Below, in pieces: positions 54,950 to 64,000 of a DNA stretch of 64,000 nt. The notes under the pieces are model-generated. The model did not search any database, was not told the DNA's origin, and worked only from the letters and a program-made list of their open reading frames with translations. Source of the DNA: Mermis nigrescens (taxonomy: Eukaryota > Nematoda > Enoplea > Mermithida > Mermithidae). The stretch covers positions 26,807,035 through 26,871,034 of the forward strand of contig JAVLUZ010000154.1 of assembly GCA_036768485.1 (NCBI GenBank), read 5' to 3'. A program made the translations under genes and the position numbers. Every line of letters begins with the position of its first letter. Within the stretch, counting starts at the first letter, position 1.

Positions 54950-57900
54950 ACTTGACTTAAACACCATAAGCTTCAATGACGTTGGTAGGGCAACGACCGC
55001 TGAGCTGTGGCGGCCAAAGGCAGTGTATCACGGATTACAGCACGCCATTGATCGCAGTTCAAGGCTGCTTGTTGGGCATCAATGATTGAGAAGTGGAGCG
55101 GCTGAACATCTTGTGCCACTTGTGTCAACCATGTTTTCTTAGGGGCGTCTCGAGAGATTTTCCACCCTCGTGGACCGCTTGGAGTTAATTAACTGATAGG
55201 GTAGTCGGGTGTTGTTCATGCGGCAGACATGTCCAAACCACCTGAGCCGCTGTCGCTTTAAGTAGAGTTCGATACTGGTTTGGTTTTTACATACTTGCAG
55301 CACAGTTTCATTCTCCCATCGGTCTCGTAGATTTATGTGCAAAATGCTGCGAAGACATTGAAGTTGAAAACGTTCTAATATGTGCATATCGCTTTTAAGC
55401 AGAGTCCACGACTCAGAGCCGTACATCAAAATTGTCCGGATGGAAGCATTAAAAATTCTCATTTTTGTTGTGATGGTAACGTCTTTCTGGTTCCACAAAC
55501 ACTTCTTTAGTGAAGTGAATGCTGACATGGCATTCCCAATGCGGTTTTTGATGTCGCTAGTTGCTACTATTCGTCCACTATCGATAACCGATCCCAAATA
55601 TTTAAATGCATCCACCCTTTCGATTGGTTTGCCATCAAGTTGTAATATGGCCGGTTGTGTGCCCGTGAGAATAAATTTAGTTTTTTCGCTGTTTATTGTC
55701 AGGCCGAGTTTGTTGGCATTCACTTGTGAACGCATTCAAGGTATTTTGTGCAGCTTGAGCTGTTTTGGCAAAAAATACAATGTCGTCGGCGTGATACTAA
55801 ATCAGTGAGAGACAAATTAGCTCCGACTTGTACACCTGGCATGTCGTCGAAAGTTTTTCTGAGAATCCAGTCCATAGTCACGTTGAACAACATAGGCGAA
55901 ATAATGCATCCCTGTTTAACGCCAGTGGTAATTGAGAAATGGTGAGGACACATTTCCCAAATATTTTGCCCTGCTCATTCCACCGTCGTAGAAGGCCTTG
56001 AGAATACTAAGTGTGGCATGCAGGATTGATTCATTTTTGAGGGCACACCATAAGGACGAATGGTCTATGCTATCGAATGCGCATGCAAAATCCACAAATA
56101 CCAATAATGTGTCCTTTTTACAGCCGTAGGCGCTGATTCGGTTAGTTGCCTAAGTGTGAATATTTGGTCGGTGCAACCTCTTCCAGGCCTGAAACCAGCC
56201 TGCTCTTCCCTGCAGTTAGTTTCTCTAACACTGAGTAGTCTGGATCGGATTATAGAGGTCAGAAGTTTTCCAGATGTTGCTAACAGGCTTATTCCTCTAT
56301 AGTTTTTGCAGGTAGCTGGGTCTCCCTTTTTGTGAATTGGTACGATAATTGAGTCCTTAAAGTCTTGAGGCACTGTGCCTTTGTTCCAGATGGCTCGAGT
56401 GTACGCCTTTTAGTTGTTTGACTATTGCCTCTCCTCCAGCTTTTAAAGCTTCAGCAGGGATGTTGTCCACACCTGGTGCCTTCCGGTTCTTGAGTCTTTT
56501 TTATTGATATTCTGATTTCCTCTTCAGTTGGAGGATGATCATTAATTGTGCTTGAAAATTTCAGATCCACGTTCTCCATCAGCCTTTTGTCTAGGCTTGT
56601 GGGGTGTGGGCGGTTAAGCAATTGGCTAAAATGTTCTTTCCATCTATCTAGTTTACCCGTTAGTGATTTGATGGGGCTGCCATGGTGATCTTTGAGGTTT
56701 GAACTCGTTGCTTTAAACTTTCCATTACAACTTCGCAGGATGTTGTAAAGTAAGCGCGAATCATGGTTCTTGCTGGCTATTTCCATTTCTTGGGCTTTCA
56801 CATTCCACCAAGCGTCCTCATCCGTCTTAAGCTGCCGTTTAATTTGTCTATTGAGGAAAAGGTACAGCTTGTGATTAATATTCTTGATTTTTGGCGCTGT
56901 TCTTCAACTAGTTTTAGGGTATCATCTGAGATCCAAGGTTTTTATTTTTCGTCGTTTTTTGGGACAAATTTCATTAAGTGAGTAGATAATGGCGTTTTTT
57001 GTTGAGTTCCAGTTTTCATCAACATTGTTGGCTAACAGTGGGGAAAATTTATTTTGTAAAAGAAGTTGAAATTTGGCCTGACTGTTGGGGTTGGATAAGT
57101 GCGAGTAATTGAGGGTAGCTGTGGGGCGAATATTGTTGTGCGCCTTCAGATGCAATCGGAATTTGGCCCTGACCAGGTGGTGATCTGATCCGATCGAAGC
57201 TCCGCGCATTGCCCGAACATCATGGATAGCACTGTGGAACCGCTTATGCACCAGGAAGTAGTCAAGCATACTTTTATCTCTTCTGTTATTCGAAAACCAG
57301 GTGTGCCTGTGATTGATAGGGTGTTGAAACCACGTGTTGCACACTACCATTCTATTGAAGTTTGCAAATGATAGTAGGCGCAGACCGCTGTCATTGAGGC
57401 TGCCGCATCCAAAGGGGCCAAGAGTTTTCTCCCATCCAAGACGATTTACGCCAGTTTGCGCATTCAGGTCCCCACAAAGAATAATTAAATTATTTCCATC
57501 TTGAAATGAATCCAATGTCTGTTGTAGATTTTCATAAAACAAGTCCTTATCAACGCCGCCGCTCATTTCCGTTGGGGCATAAACTCCAATCAAGACAGTC
57601 GGAATAGTGCCAGCAAATTCTAAGGTTGCGATTTCCGATCCGAAATAGGTTGGAAACAGGTAACATATTTCTTCAGACTAGATTTTAACATAAAAGCTAC
57701 GCCTCGATTAAAGCTTTCGCCGCTGGAATAATAAAGGTTAAAGCTATTTGAATGGCTAGAGGTAAAAACAGTACGTTCCCTTTGACTAGGAGTCTGGCTT
57801 CGGTAATTGTAGCTAAATCAATATCAAATTTGTTGAGTTCGTCGGCCAGTAAATCCATTTTACCAGTTTGGCTACCTGAACGTATATTCCAGGTGGCAAT

Positions 57901-58110
57901 GTTCATAATTTTCTTTGCATTGAAAATTTTGTTCGCTGCTGCTGGTAGTTTATTTTTCGAAGGGAACCCAGATACCCCCAACGCATCGGTTCGGCCGCAG
58001 TGCGCTAGTTGTTGTTGCGTTATCCATTTGTTGTACTGCCATTGGGTTCTCAGCTCATTTCACGGTTCCGTCGCCACGGGAACCAACACTCCCCATTTAT
58101 CCGGCTTGTG
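54950..58110 (-). pseudogene. RTE-clade LINE, near complete but frame-broken
   Basis: Minus strand in order: endonuclease start MNIATWNIRSGSQTGKMDLL (about 57905), IGVYAPTEMSGG and ILCGDLNAQTG (about 57470), IGSDHHLVRAKFRL; RT with IVPIHKKGDPATCKNYRGIS, EEQAGFRPGRGCTDQIFTLR (about 56190), VDFACAFDSIDHSSLW, GVKQGCIISPMLF (about 55920), then HADDIVFF in a shifted frame (about 55780; normal YADD changed to HADD). Next SEKTKFILTG, YLGSVIDSG, ILMYGSESWTLL and RLRWFGHVCRMN typical of RTE C-termini. At least five frame breaks. It belongs to a different clade from the CR1/Jockey copies at 9-22 kb. Confidence 0.9.
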
Positions 58111-58254
58111 ACCGGCTACGGTTTCTCATAGGCTGGGTTTTTACATACATGTAAAACAAATTGAAATTACTAGAATGAGCAACATAAGAAAACCTTATTG
58201 TTGTCTTTTACTAATATTGCGTCCGACGGGCCAAATTACCTTATATTAATGCAG

Positions 58255-58366
58255 TATTCCGCTTTGTTCTCTTTCGTTTCGAATCTTGATTCAATTCTTT
58301 TTTTAGTGAACTTCCTCAATACAGGAATGACGAAATCGATCGACGACTGGTTAGTCTACTACAATG
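58255..58366 (+). CDS. Candidate internal exon
   Basis: Possible acceptor TATTAATGCAG before 58255 (or TTTTTTTAG before 58307) and donor GTAAGA at 58367 after AATG. The frame reads SNLDSILFLVNFLNTGMTKS then IDDWLVYYNG. It lies between the RTE copy and the MITE at 58400. No family recognised; the splice signals are ordinary in strength and chance is possible. Confidence 0.3.
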
Positions 58367-58399
58367 GTAAGAATTCATCGTATTGAAAGAAGTTGTAGA

Positions 58400-58660
58400 C
58401 ACACATGGGCGTGGGGGGATCTGGGGGGGTCTGGACCCCCCCAGAAACCAAAAGACCCCCCAGAAATCAAAAGACCCCCCAGAAATCAATTTTTGAAAAT
58501 TTTTTCGTTTTTTTCGCAATTTTTTGATGCCAATGGATAGTGCTTGATGAGAAACGTCAAAAAATGGTGTTTTTATCGCCATATCACCATTTTTAAGGCC
58601 ATTTTTTGACCTTCAAAAATCTTGGACCCCCCCCCAGAATTTTCTTGCTGCCCACGTATG
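58400..58660 (-). mobile_element. hAT-like MITE, family A (copy 11), exact TSD
   Basis: Plus-strand CACACATGGGCGTGGGG to TGCTGCCCACGTATG; octamer GTTGTAGA is identical at 58392-58399 and 58661-58668. The best preserved member; it defines the family's ends. Confidence 0.96.
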
Positions 58661-58668
58661 GTTGTAGA

Positions 58669-59343
58669 GATTTAGGGTGATTGAGAGTGTGGATATGACG
58701 GAGAGTTGGAAGACCTGGAATGCACAGCGTGGAAGTCCCGCGGGTTAATCAGGTCTGGGAGGTCAACCAGCAAGCGTTTTGACCTTAAATGGCCTCAAAA
58801 ACTGATATAAATGCTAAAGTAGCGTAAAAACCAAGTTTATCCACATGGTCGCTTGCATTTTTGCAAAAACTTTTTGATTTTCCTACTTTTTTAGTATTCA
58901 TTTCGCCATATTTCCTCCCAGAAAATTTTTTCTGGTGGTGTCTGATGTCTGGCTGGACCCTCCGAAATTCCCTTCTGTGAAGTGCATATGGGTCTGAATT
59001 ACACCCGCCCAAATATAATGGAACACCAAAAAACCTCTCAGAATTGAATTTTCGAAACGTTTCGCGCAATTTTTCGACACTTTTGGCTTTCGAAAATCTA
59101 ACTATCCCCTTTGAATCCCATTTCCTTAGGGGTTGCCTACAAGTGATGCCGACGGATTGTTTTGTATGAGTGAAAATGGTTAGGAGTATTTCCTGAGTTT
59201 GGCTTATAAAACTTTTTCTCTTAACTTTGTTATTGTGATTTTGGTGCACATTTATGCTAAGACACGTCGAAGAAACACTACTATGTTTGGCATTAATTTT
59301 ACTTCTTGCATTTGTTTTATTTCCGAATTGGGTTAAATGCGAC
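58669..59343. other. Noncoding stretch with MITE debris
   Basis: 58920-59150 holds worn family A-like pieces (GGTCTGAATTACACCCGCCC, CAGAATTGAATTTTCGAAACG). No gene. Confidence 0.5.
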
Positions 59344-59499
59344 CATACGTGAGCAGCAACCTGTGGGGAGAGGGGAAATTTGCCAAAAATAGCACTGCAA
59401 ATTCAATTTTTATATCGAGTTCGGGGTCCCGCCGGATTCCGAGATCCAGACCTCCACGCACGCCCATGTGTTTTCCGAACCCCTCACGGCCCATTTGTG
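59344..59499 (+). mobile_element. hAT-like MITE, family A (copy 12), short
   Basis: CATACGTGAGCAGCAACC to ACGGCCCATTTGTG. Flanks AATGCGAC (59336-59343) and GTTGCGAC (59500-59507) match at six of eight. The right flank is at the same time the left flank of the next MITE. Confidence 0.75.
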
Positions 59500-59507
59500 G
59501 TTGCGAC

Positions 59508-59916
59508 CACATATGGGCGTGGGGGTTGGGCGGGGGTGGGGGTTTGAACCCCTCCAGAAGTTGAAATACCGACCGTGATTAGTATAGACCGCAGAATTCT
59601 ATTTATAGTAACATTTTTGGCGATTTAACCCTTCCCGACCATGGTGTGGGGGAGTTTTGGGTATGCATCCCCAGAAACCGAAATACTCCCCCAAATTCAA
59701 TTTTTGCATTTTTTTTTTGTTTTTTTTCGCACTTTTTTGATGCCAATGGATGTTGCTCGATGAGAAAAGTTTAAAAATTGTGTTTTTTCGCCAAAACCAC
59801 CACTTTTAAGGCCATTTTTCACCTTTGAAAATCTTATACCTCCCCCCAGAATTTCGGTGCCGCCCACCTATGATCCTGAATCCCTCCCGCAAGAATTTGA
59901 GTGCTGCCTACATATG
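59508..59916 (-). mobile_element. hAT-like MITE, family A (copy 13) with a nested copy
   Basis: CACATATGGGCGTGGGG to GTGCTGCCTACATATG; flanks GTTGCGAC (59500-59507) and GTTGCGTG (59917-59924), six of eight. Another family member (59640-59872, CATGGTGTGGGGG to CCGCCCACCTATG, with full core) sits inside it, with worn flanks TTCCCGAC / ATCCTGAA. Confidence 0.78.
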
Positions 59917-59928
59917 GTTGCGTGCGAC

Positions 59929-60086
59929 TGATTTTAATATTAAGAGGCGAAGAAGAGACAGGAATAAGGAGATTACCGCTAGTACTCTAATTGAACTTGG
60001 CACGTCATTCAAGGGAGGCAGCGAATGCGCTTTCTTTCTGAAACACTTGCCATTTTACACATCTGTGTACGACGGCTTAAGCAATG
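59929..60086 (+). CDS. Candidate exon or gene remnant
   Basis: Starts right after a MITE target site. The open frame encodes ATDFNIKRRRRDRNKEITAS, a basic stretch, then FKGGSECAFFLKHLPFYTSV and YDGLSN, and could end at a donor-like AATG|GTAATA (60087); read through, the frame stops at 60121. Non-repetitive composition. It is about 450 bp upstream of the ATPase remnant and on the same strand, so it may be another gene of the virus-like element. No family recognised. Confidence 0.3.
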
Positions 60087-60120
60087 GTAATAAATTTAGT
60101 TCTTTGCGATATGTTGGTTA

Positions 60121-60540
60121 ATTAGCATGCCGTTTAATTAGGTAACTTGGGCATAAAATTGAAAAATTTCTGTGATATACTTTAACTACAGATGTGGTTT
60201 AAATAAGCGTGTGAAAATTCGCATGTAAACAACTTATTAGTTTTCTCGAATAGGAATATCTGTTGTTTTTAAGTTTGTCCGACGTACAGAACAAGCTGAA
60301 CAATAAAGCGGACTCGAATAGTGTGATATTAAAATAATAATTACGTTTTTATACTTCGATTAATGGACTACATATTTCCTTTTACTAAACAATTTTATTT
60401 ACGGATTTTTGTTTTGCGGTCTGATTGTCTCACTTTTATGCTCGTCGGGGTGGTGAATAAAAAAGTACTGCACAGTAAGCATTTTCCATAAATACCAATT
60501 GATAAATCCGTATTTATAAAAGACAATCTTTCAACATCAA
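60121..60540. other. Noncoding or fully decayed stretch
   Basis: No frame of note. Given the position just upstream of the ATPase remnant it may be decayed element sequence. Confidence 0.4.
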
Positions 60541-60980
60541 TGAACTTGTCTTGTCTGTTGGATCAACGGAGTCTGGCAAAAACAATGTTGGTCAGGGCGA
60601 TTAATTAAAAATAGAGCACGCTTGATTGATGCCAAAATTAGTAAGATTCCGGTAGTGCTTGCAGAAAATCAACGACTTTATATGGAAATCGAGGGTGTTT
60701 CATTTATAGAGGGGTATCCGGATTTTAGTTACCTAAAACAGTTTAATAATACGCCACAGCTTTTAATACTCGATGATCTAATGCAAGAGAGTATAGGGTA
60801 ATGCCCAACTGTTCACAGCAAGTTGCCATCATTGGAACATTAACATCATTCACATAGTTTAAAATAAACCCTACTGATCAACTGCAGGCGCAGATTTTGT
60901 CTCTACATCTTTATCCAATAAATCCAAAGAATACTTTCTGATTGATCTCACTCAAAATGCTAAAGATGAGCTCTGCTAAA
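60541..60980 (+). pseudogene. Packaging-type ATPase remnant (Polinton/adinto-like)
   Basis: Pieces in order across three frames: P-loop-like VGSTESGK (60556-60579; the usual T/S after GK is N here), a region ending GVSFIEGYPDF (about 60700), Walker B LLILDDLMQE (about 60755-60785), then HHWNINIIHIV (about 60830) and EYFLIDLTQNAKDEL (60930-60973). The order and these motifs are those of the FtsK/HerA-type (A32-like) ATPase in virus-like integrating elements of invertebrates, where it pumps DNA into capsids. Stops after GQGD and after QESIG, plus shifts, show it is dead. Assigned from motif memory, not a search. Confidence 0.7.
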
Positions 60981-60999
60981 AACAAATATCTTAAGCAAT

Positions 61000-61385
61000 C
61001 ACCCAACTGCTTACATACAAAAATTTATATATACTAAGAAAGAGATTAACAAATCAAATTAAAATAATAGGTAAAGAACGATTAAAACGCAATATTGTTT
61101 GTTTTCACTTTCTAAGTGAAGCAAAAAAACCTCAAAAGGACACTATTATAAATACAGACAATAAAAGATTAGATTGTGACTGTGAAAACAACTTTCTGAA
61201 CGGTAATATTCCTTTCTCTGAAAAGGATATTGACAAACTTCGAAGATATCAAAATCGAATAAGGTATATGGCAAACAATAAACAAGCAACTGTAAAGCAA
61301 AAGAAAGATATTATAATACAGGGCAGTGATTTTCTATCTCTTTTATTGAATCCACTACTCACAATCGTTGGCAGATGTACCATCT
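61000..61385 (+). pseudogene. Remnant of a basic capsid-associated protein gene
   Basis: The open part reads FLNGNIPFSEKDIDKLRRYQ, then NRIRYMANNKQATVKQKKD, then IIIQGSDFLSLLLNPLL. A short Arg/Lys-rich protein of this pattern (N-G-N-hydrophobic, K-L-R-R-Y, then a QxG-F-L-LLxPLL tail) follows the ATPase gene in related invertebrate elements; I know it only as a conserved small ORF. The upstream part (about 61000-61190) is interrupted. Spacing to the ATPase piece is about 30 bp, same strand. Confidence 0.6.
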
Positions 61386-61499
61386 GATTTAAAAGTTAAT
61401 CAAATATAATCAGATAATTGGTAAATTTAACCGATTATATGAGCATAAACAGCAGAGAATCAATATTTTTGGAAAATCCAAAGTTATCTAATTAGGAAT

Positions 61500-61805
61500 A
61501 AAGACATACTCGTTGGGGTGCCAAAAAGATCAAATTTCAAAAGCAGAGCCCATTATTCATCACTTTCGCACAAATCCATCCGTTGAAGTTGAATCCAATG
61601 GCGAGCTAGTGATAGATGGCCAAAAATTGAAGGCTCAGATATTATTGATTCAGTTAATGATTTAGCACGCAGACGCAAAAAAACAAGCAGGCATCCTGGC
61701 ACAAAAGAATTGCTAAATGTGTTTGGTCGCATAAATGTTCCAGTAGAGCGTATTGCTAGTCAAAAGGGTAAGGAGATATTCGCTGCAGGCGATAATTTTG
61801 ATTGA
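61500..61805 (+). pseudogene. Remnant of third conserved ORF of the virus-like element
   Basis: SVEVESNGELVIDGQKLK, then after a one-base slip GSDIIDSVNDLARRRKK and ELLNVFGRINVPVERIA, ending at TGA 61803-61805. The block (short strand with G-E-L-V, G-S-x-I-x-D-x-V/I-N-D, then a helix with x-N-V-P) recurs as a small ORF next to the ATPase and capsid genes in related elements. Molecular function unknown to me. Confidence 0.6.
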
Positions 61806-61894
61806 AATTAAAGTCTTGTACTTTCCATTTTCTACTTTTTATTGCAATCACAAAAATGCATGTTTAATTCAATTCTGACGATTAGAGTGCTTGG

Positions 61895-62263
61895 TTGGGG
61901 TACTACACAGGGCAGGCTGCCCAAACTGGTTCTGACCAGCGCGGTGTGGGTCTTAGTAGCTTTATTCGTTCCCTCGAATTGCCACTGTTTTGCAATCAAT
62001 TGGTAAGCAAGTTGGAACGTGCAGGTGCTAATATAAATCTGATTTGGCCCAGGGGAAACAACTATTCCAGTCTACTAAAGAGCGTTCTCAACGATAAGCT
62101 GCGAAACTTTTCGACGAAGTCTCTAGAGCCCCACTGCCAGCAGATAGGAGAGGGTCTTGTCAGTCGTCCAAAGTCTATAAATACAAGCGCAATGGATGTT
62201 TTCTCTAAAAATCGCAACAATGGCTTTTATCTACGTATGATCTATCCCAAGTACCAAAACTGA
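61895..62263 (+). pseudogene. Minor-capsid-like ORF remnant
   Basis: 122 codons open. GYYTGQAAQTGSDQRGVGLS and SFIRSLELP at the start resemble the Tyr/Gly-rich, G-L-G-SFI opening of minor capsid-type proteins in Polinton-like elements; SVLNDKLRNFSTKSLE fits their later basic helix. It is followed, in another frame from about 62265, by the start of the next gene. The assignment is weaker than for the ATPase, and an altered C-terminus is likely. Confidence 0.5.
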
Positions 62264-62264
62264 C

Positions 62265-62425
62265 CCAAGTAGTTGTGAAGCCGGGGGATTTTGGCATGAA
62301 ATTCGGTCTACAAATCTAATTACTAATGAGGAGCCGTATGAATGCAGAATACCACCAGACCCACATTACCTGCAACCAAATAGGGACTATATTTACATGC
62401 TACTAAGTGTAGCGGGTAAGCACGG
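62265..62425 (+). pseudogene. N-terminal piece of a capsid-like gene, truncated
   Basis: Reads SGGFWHEIRSTNLITNEEPY, then ECRIPPDPHYLQPNRDYIYM. The stretch P-Y/I-E-C/F-x-I-P-...-Y-L-x-x-N-R/K-x-Y-I-Y matches how the capsid-type ORF of related elements begins. It is cut off at about 62425 where the foldback block begins at 62439. Truncated and out of frame with the preceding ORF. Confidence 0.5.
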
Positions 62426-62438
62426 ATCAATTATAATA

Positions 62439-63211
62439 GTACTAGCAAAGAAAAATGCTCCGATGGAACAAAAAAGATGAATATACTTGGAATTGTGGAT
62501 TATTGAGGATGTAAAAGGAGGGGACTAGGAAAAATCTACCTAAAGTCGCAAAATCTGCTAAAAATCAGACTTTCTCTAAGCAACGCAAAAAATCGAAGTA
62601 TATTCTGCGGCCTCTAAAAAAGTGTCTTTTTTAAATAATCTTCGAAGTTTCAGATAAGAGTGTATAAACGAAATCTATCAAGGTTACTTTTTTTAAATTG
62701 CTGGCACCTGATTGATAGAAAACTAAGTGGTATTGTATTTAAAGTTGTTGTATTTTGTTATGAGCATTATAGCAAGCAAAGCAGGGGCCGATCGATTAGT
62801 GCGCACAATCGTTGCGGGCATGCTTGTGTATCTACATTTAGTCCGTTTCAAGTCAACTTATGCGTTTCCTACTGTTTTAAACCAACCATGTCTTCAATTG
62901 TCTTCGATGTTTGCTATTTCATTCAATTGGCTTAGAAAGCCTGTTAGTTTACTCAATATCATTTCCCATAGCTACTGCATAGCTAACGTGCTGCCTTTTC
63001 AATAATTTTTATGGTTAAATATTTATTTCAATCTGTTGGCCGCAGAATATACTTCGATTTTTTGCGTTGCTTAGAGAAAGTCTGATTTTCAGCAGATTTT
63101 GCGACTTTAGGTAGATTTTTCCTAGTCCCCTCCTTTTACATCCTTAATAATCCACAATTCCAAGTATATTCATCTTTTTTGTTCCATCGGAGCATTTTTC
63201 TTTGCTAGTAC
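62439..63211. mobile_element. Foldback block, right copy, 174-bp arms
   Basis: Left arm 62439-62612 (GTACTAGCAAAGAAAAATGC, TCCGATGGAACAAAAAAG ... ATATTCTGCGGCC) is mirrored by 63038-63211 (GGCCGCAGAATAT ... GCATTTTTCTTTGCTAGTAC), nearly perfect. The loop 62613-63037 matches 48385-48660. The short ORFs across the loop carry no domain. Confidence 0.92.
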
Positions 63212-63748
63212 CTCTACTTTTAATTAGCATGATTTGAGTACATCAGTCAGTAAACACATACAGTAACATGCCACAATAATGACAGCAGTCCAAGAACACG
63301 GAAACAATTTTGTTCAAAACATCAGCATTATCCTTTTCAAAGAAGACAACCTTATATTATTTTAACAGATCAAAGTTTTTCAGTATTAACTTTACGCAAA
63401 TATCAAGTGTAAGGAACATTAACGCTCAGATTCGGAAGTAAAATAAATTTGTAGTATAAACTACATTTTAACAACAAATGATTAGTGCAAACTTCACACA
63501 ACTACTAGGTGTAGAGAAAAACTCACAGTCATATTCTCAATTCTGATTTTACGTAGAACATTTTGAACAAAATTAAGCTTCCACAAGGCTCTAGAACAAG
63601 AGTTAATATGCAGTGTAAACTTTACACAACCACAGAGTTTAAAGAAAATTTCAGTCGGATTCGTAATTCTGATATTACGATCAACATTTATAAAAAAATT
63701 AAGTCTCCACAATGGCCCAAGGACAAATAAATATCAGACGTGTAAACG
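63212..63748 (-). repeat. Terminal repeat block, right copy
   Basis: The reverse complement follows 46481-47203: TCTGATATTTATTTGTC, TTTATAAATGTTGATCGTAA, GTAAAGTTTACACTG, AAGGTTGTCTTCTTTG, TTCTTGGACTGCTG, CATGCTAATTAAAAG. It has about three of the 130-bp units. It joins the foldback directly, as does the left copy. Confidence 0.9.
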
Positions 63749-64000
63749 TAGACTCGAGCTACGTTCAATTCGCTTACTTAACCCGAATCTCAAGCTTATG
63801 CGCTCATATGGGGGTTCTCGCCCTTTTTAGGAGGTCGATCACCAGCCGGCGATTCGGGGGTAAGCGGCGCAGCCTATCAAGGTAGCCCGGCCCTCTACGC
63901 ACGCACCTAGTGAAACTTACTTACTTAAACCCTTTGAGATTAAGTACCTAATTAAAGTAAGTTCCCCGGAAACCTAATTGAGGGCTCAAAAAGATTATTA
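63749..64000. other. Flank beyond the right terminal block
   Basis: More G+C-rich (AGCCGGCGATTCGGGGGTAA, GCCCGGCCCTC) with TACTTACTTAAACC words. No gene seen; similarity in style to 2760-3000 but no clear alignment. Confidence 0.4.

Noticed and set aside
62660..63005. Two overlapping 91-92 residue ORFs in the foldback loop
   Set aside because: No domain; the corresponding loop at 48.4-48.66 kb does not keep either frame.

Overview
This is A+T-rich nuclear DNA from an invertebrate animal; I cannot name the species. Evidence for a eukaryote: three kinds of non-LTR retrotransposon remnant, dense short inverted-repeat transposons with 8-bp target duplications, a ribosomal protein eL30 fragment, candidate spliced exons, and no bacterial operons or ribosome-binding sites. 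Almost all open reading frames over 60 codons are accidental or lie inside repeats.

Layout. 1-3.5 kb: a broken Q/R-rich coding region, an eL30 relic and one small MITE. 3.5-8.4 kb: two nested hAT-type elements, each with intact TIRs and exact 8-bp target site duplications (TSDs); the inner one sits in the terminal repeat of the outer. 8.7-9.6 kb: a LINE fragment. 9.7-14.3 kb: a TTAA-flanked element carrying a nested hAT element made of GATCCA/GATCTG words, then a 2.8-kb hAT element with (CGAGGC)n ends that holds two smaller ones. 14.5-17 kb: AGGTCG tandem arrays around a LINE reverse-transcriptase fragment. 17.1-21.3 kb: a nearly full-length but decayed CR1/Jockey-type LINE (PHD-like ORF1, endonuclease, RT) on the minus strand. 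22-33 kb: a mosaic of small hAT-like MITEs inserted in each other, plus a small two-C2H2-finger ORF. 33-37 kb: two further small coding candidates, one with a BED-like finger. 38-46 kb: minisatellite, MITEs and long ordinary noncoding sequence. 46.5-63.7 kb: two inverted copies of a repeat-rich terminal block about 17 kb apart. Just inside the right copy lie remnants of a packaging-type ATPase and capsid-associated genes of a Polinton/adintovirus-like element; an RTE-clade LINE and several MITEs lie between the copies.

The strongest results are direct sequence observations: at least 18 elements with exact or near-exact 8-bp TSDs, belonging to about eight TIR families, and a 13-bp hairpin word (GGCGCGAAGCGCC) repeated in one polarity inside many of those otherwise different families. 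The most ambitious inference is that 46.48-63.75 kb is one decayed Maverick-sized virus-like element with TIRs. No intact transposase, integrase or polymerase is visible, so the DNA elements here are non-autonomous or dead. Host genes, if present, are represented only by candidate exons.
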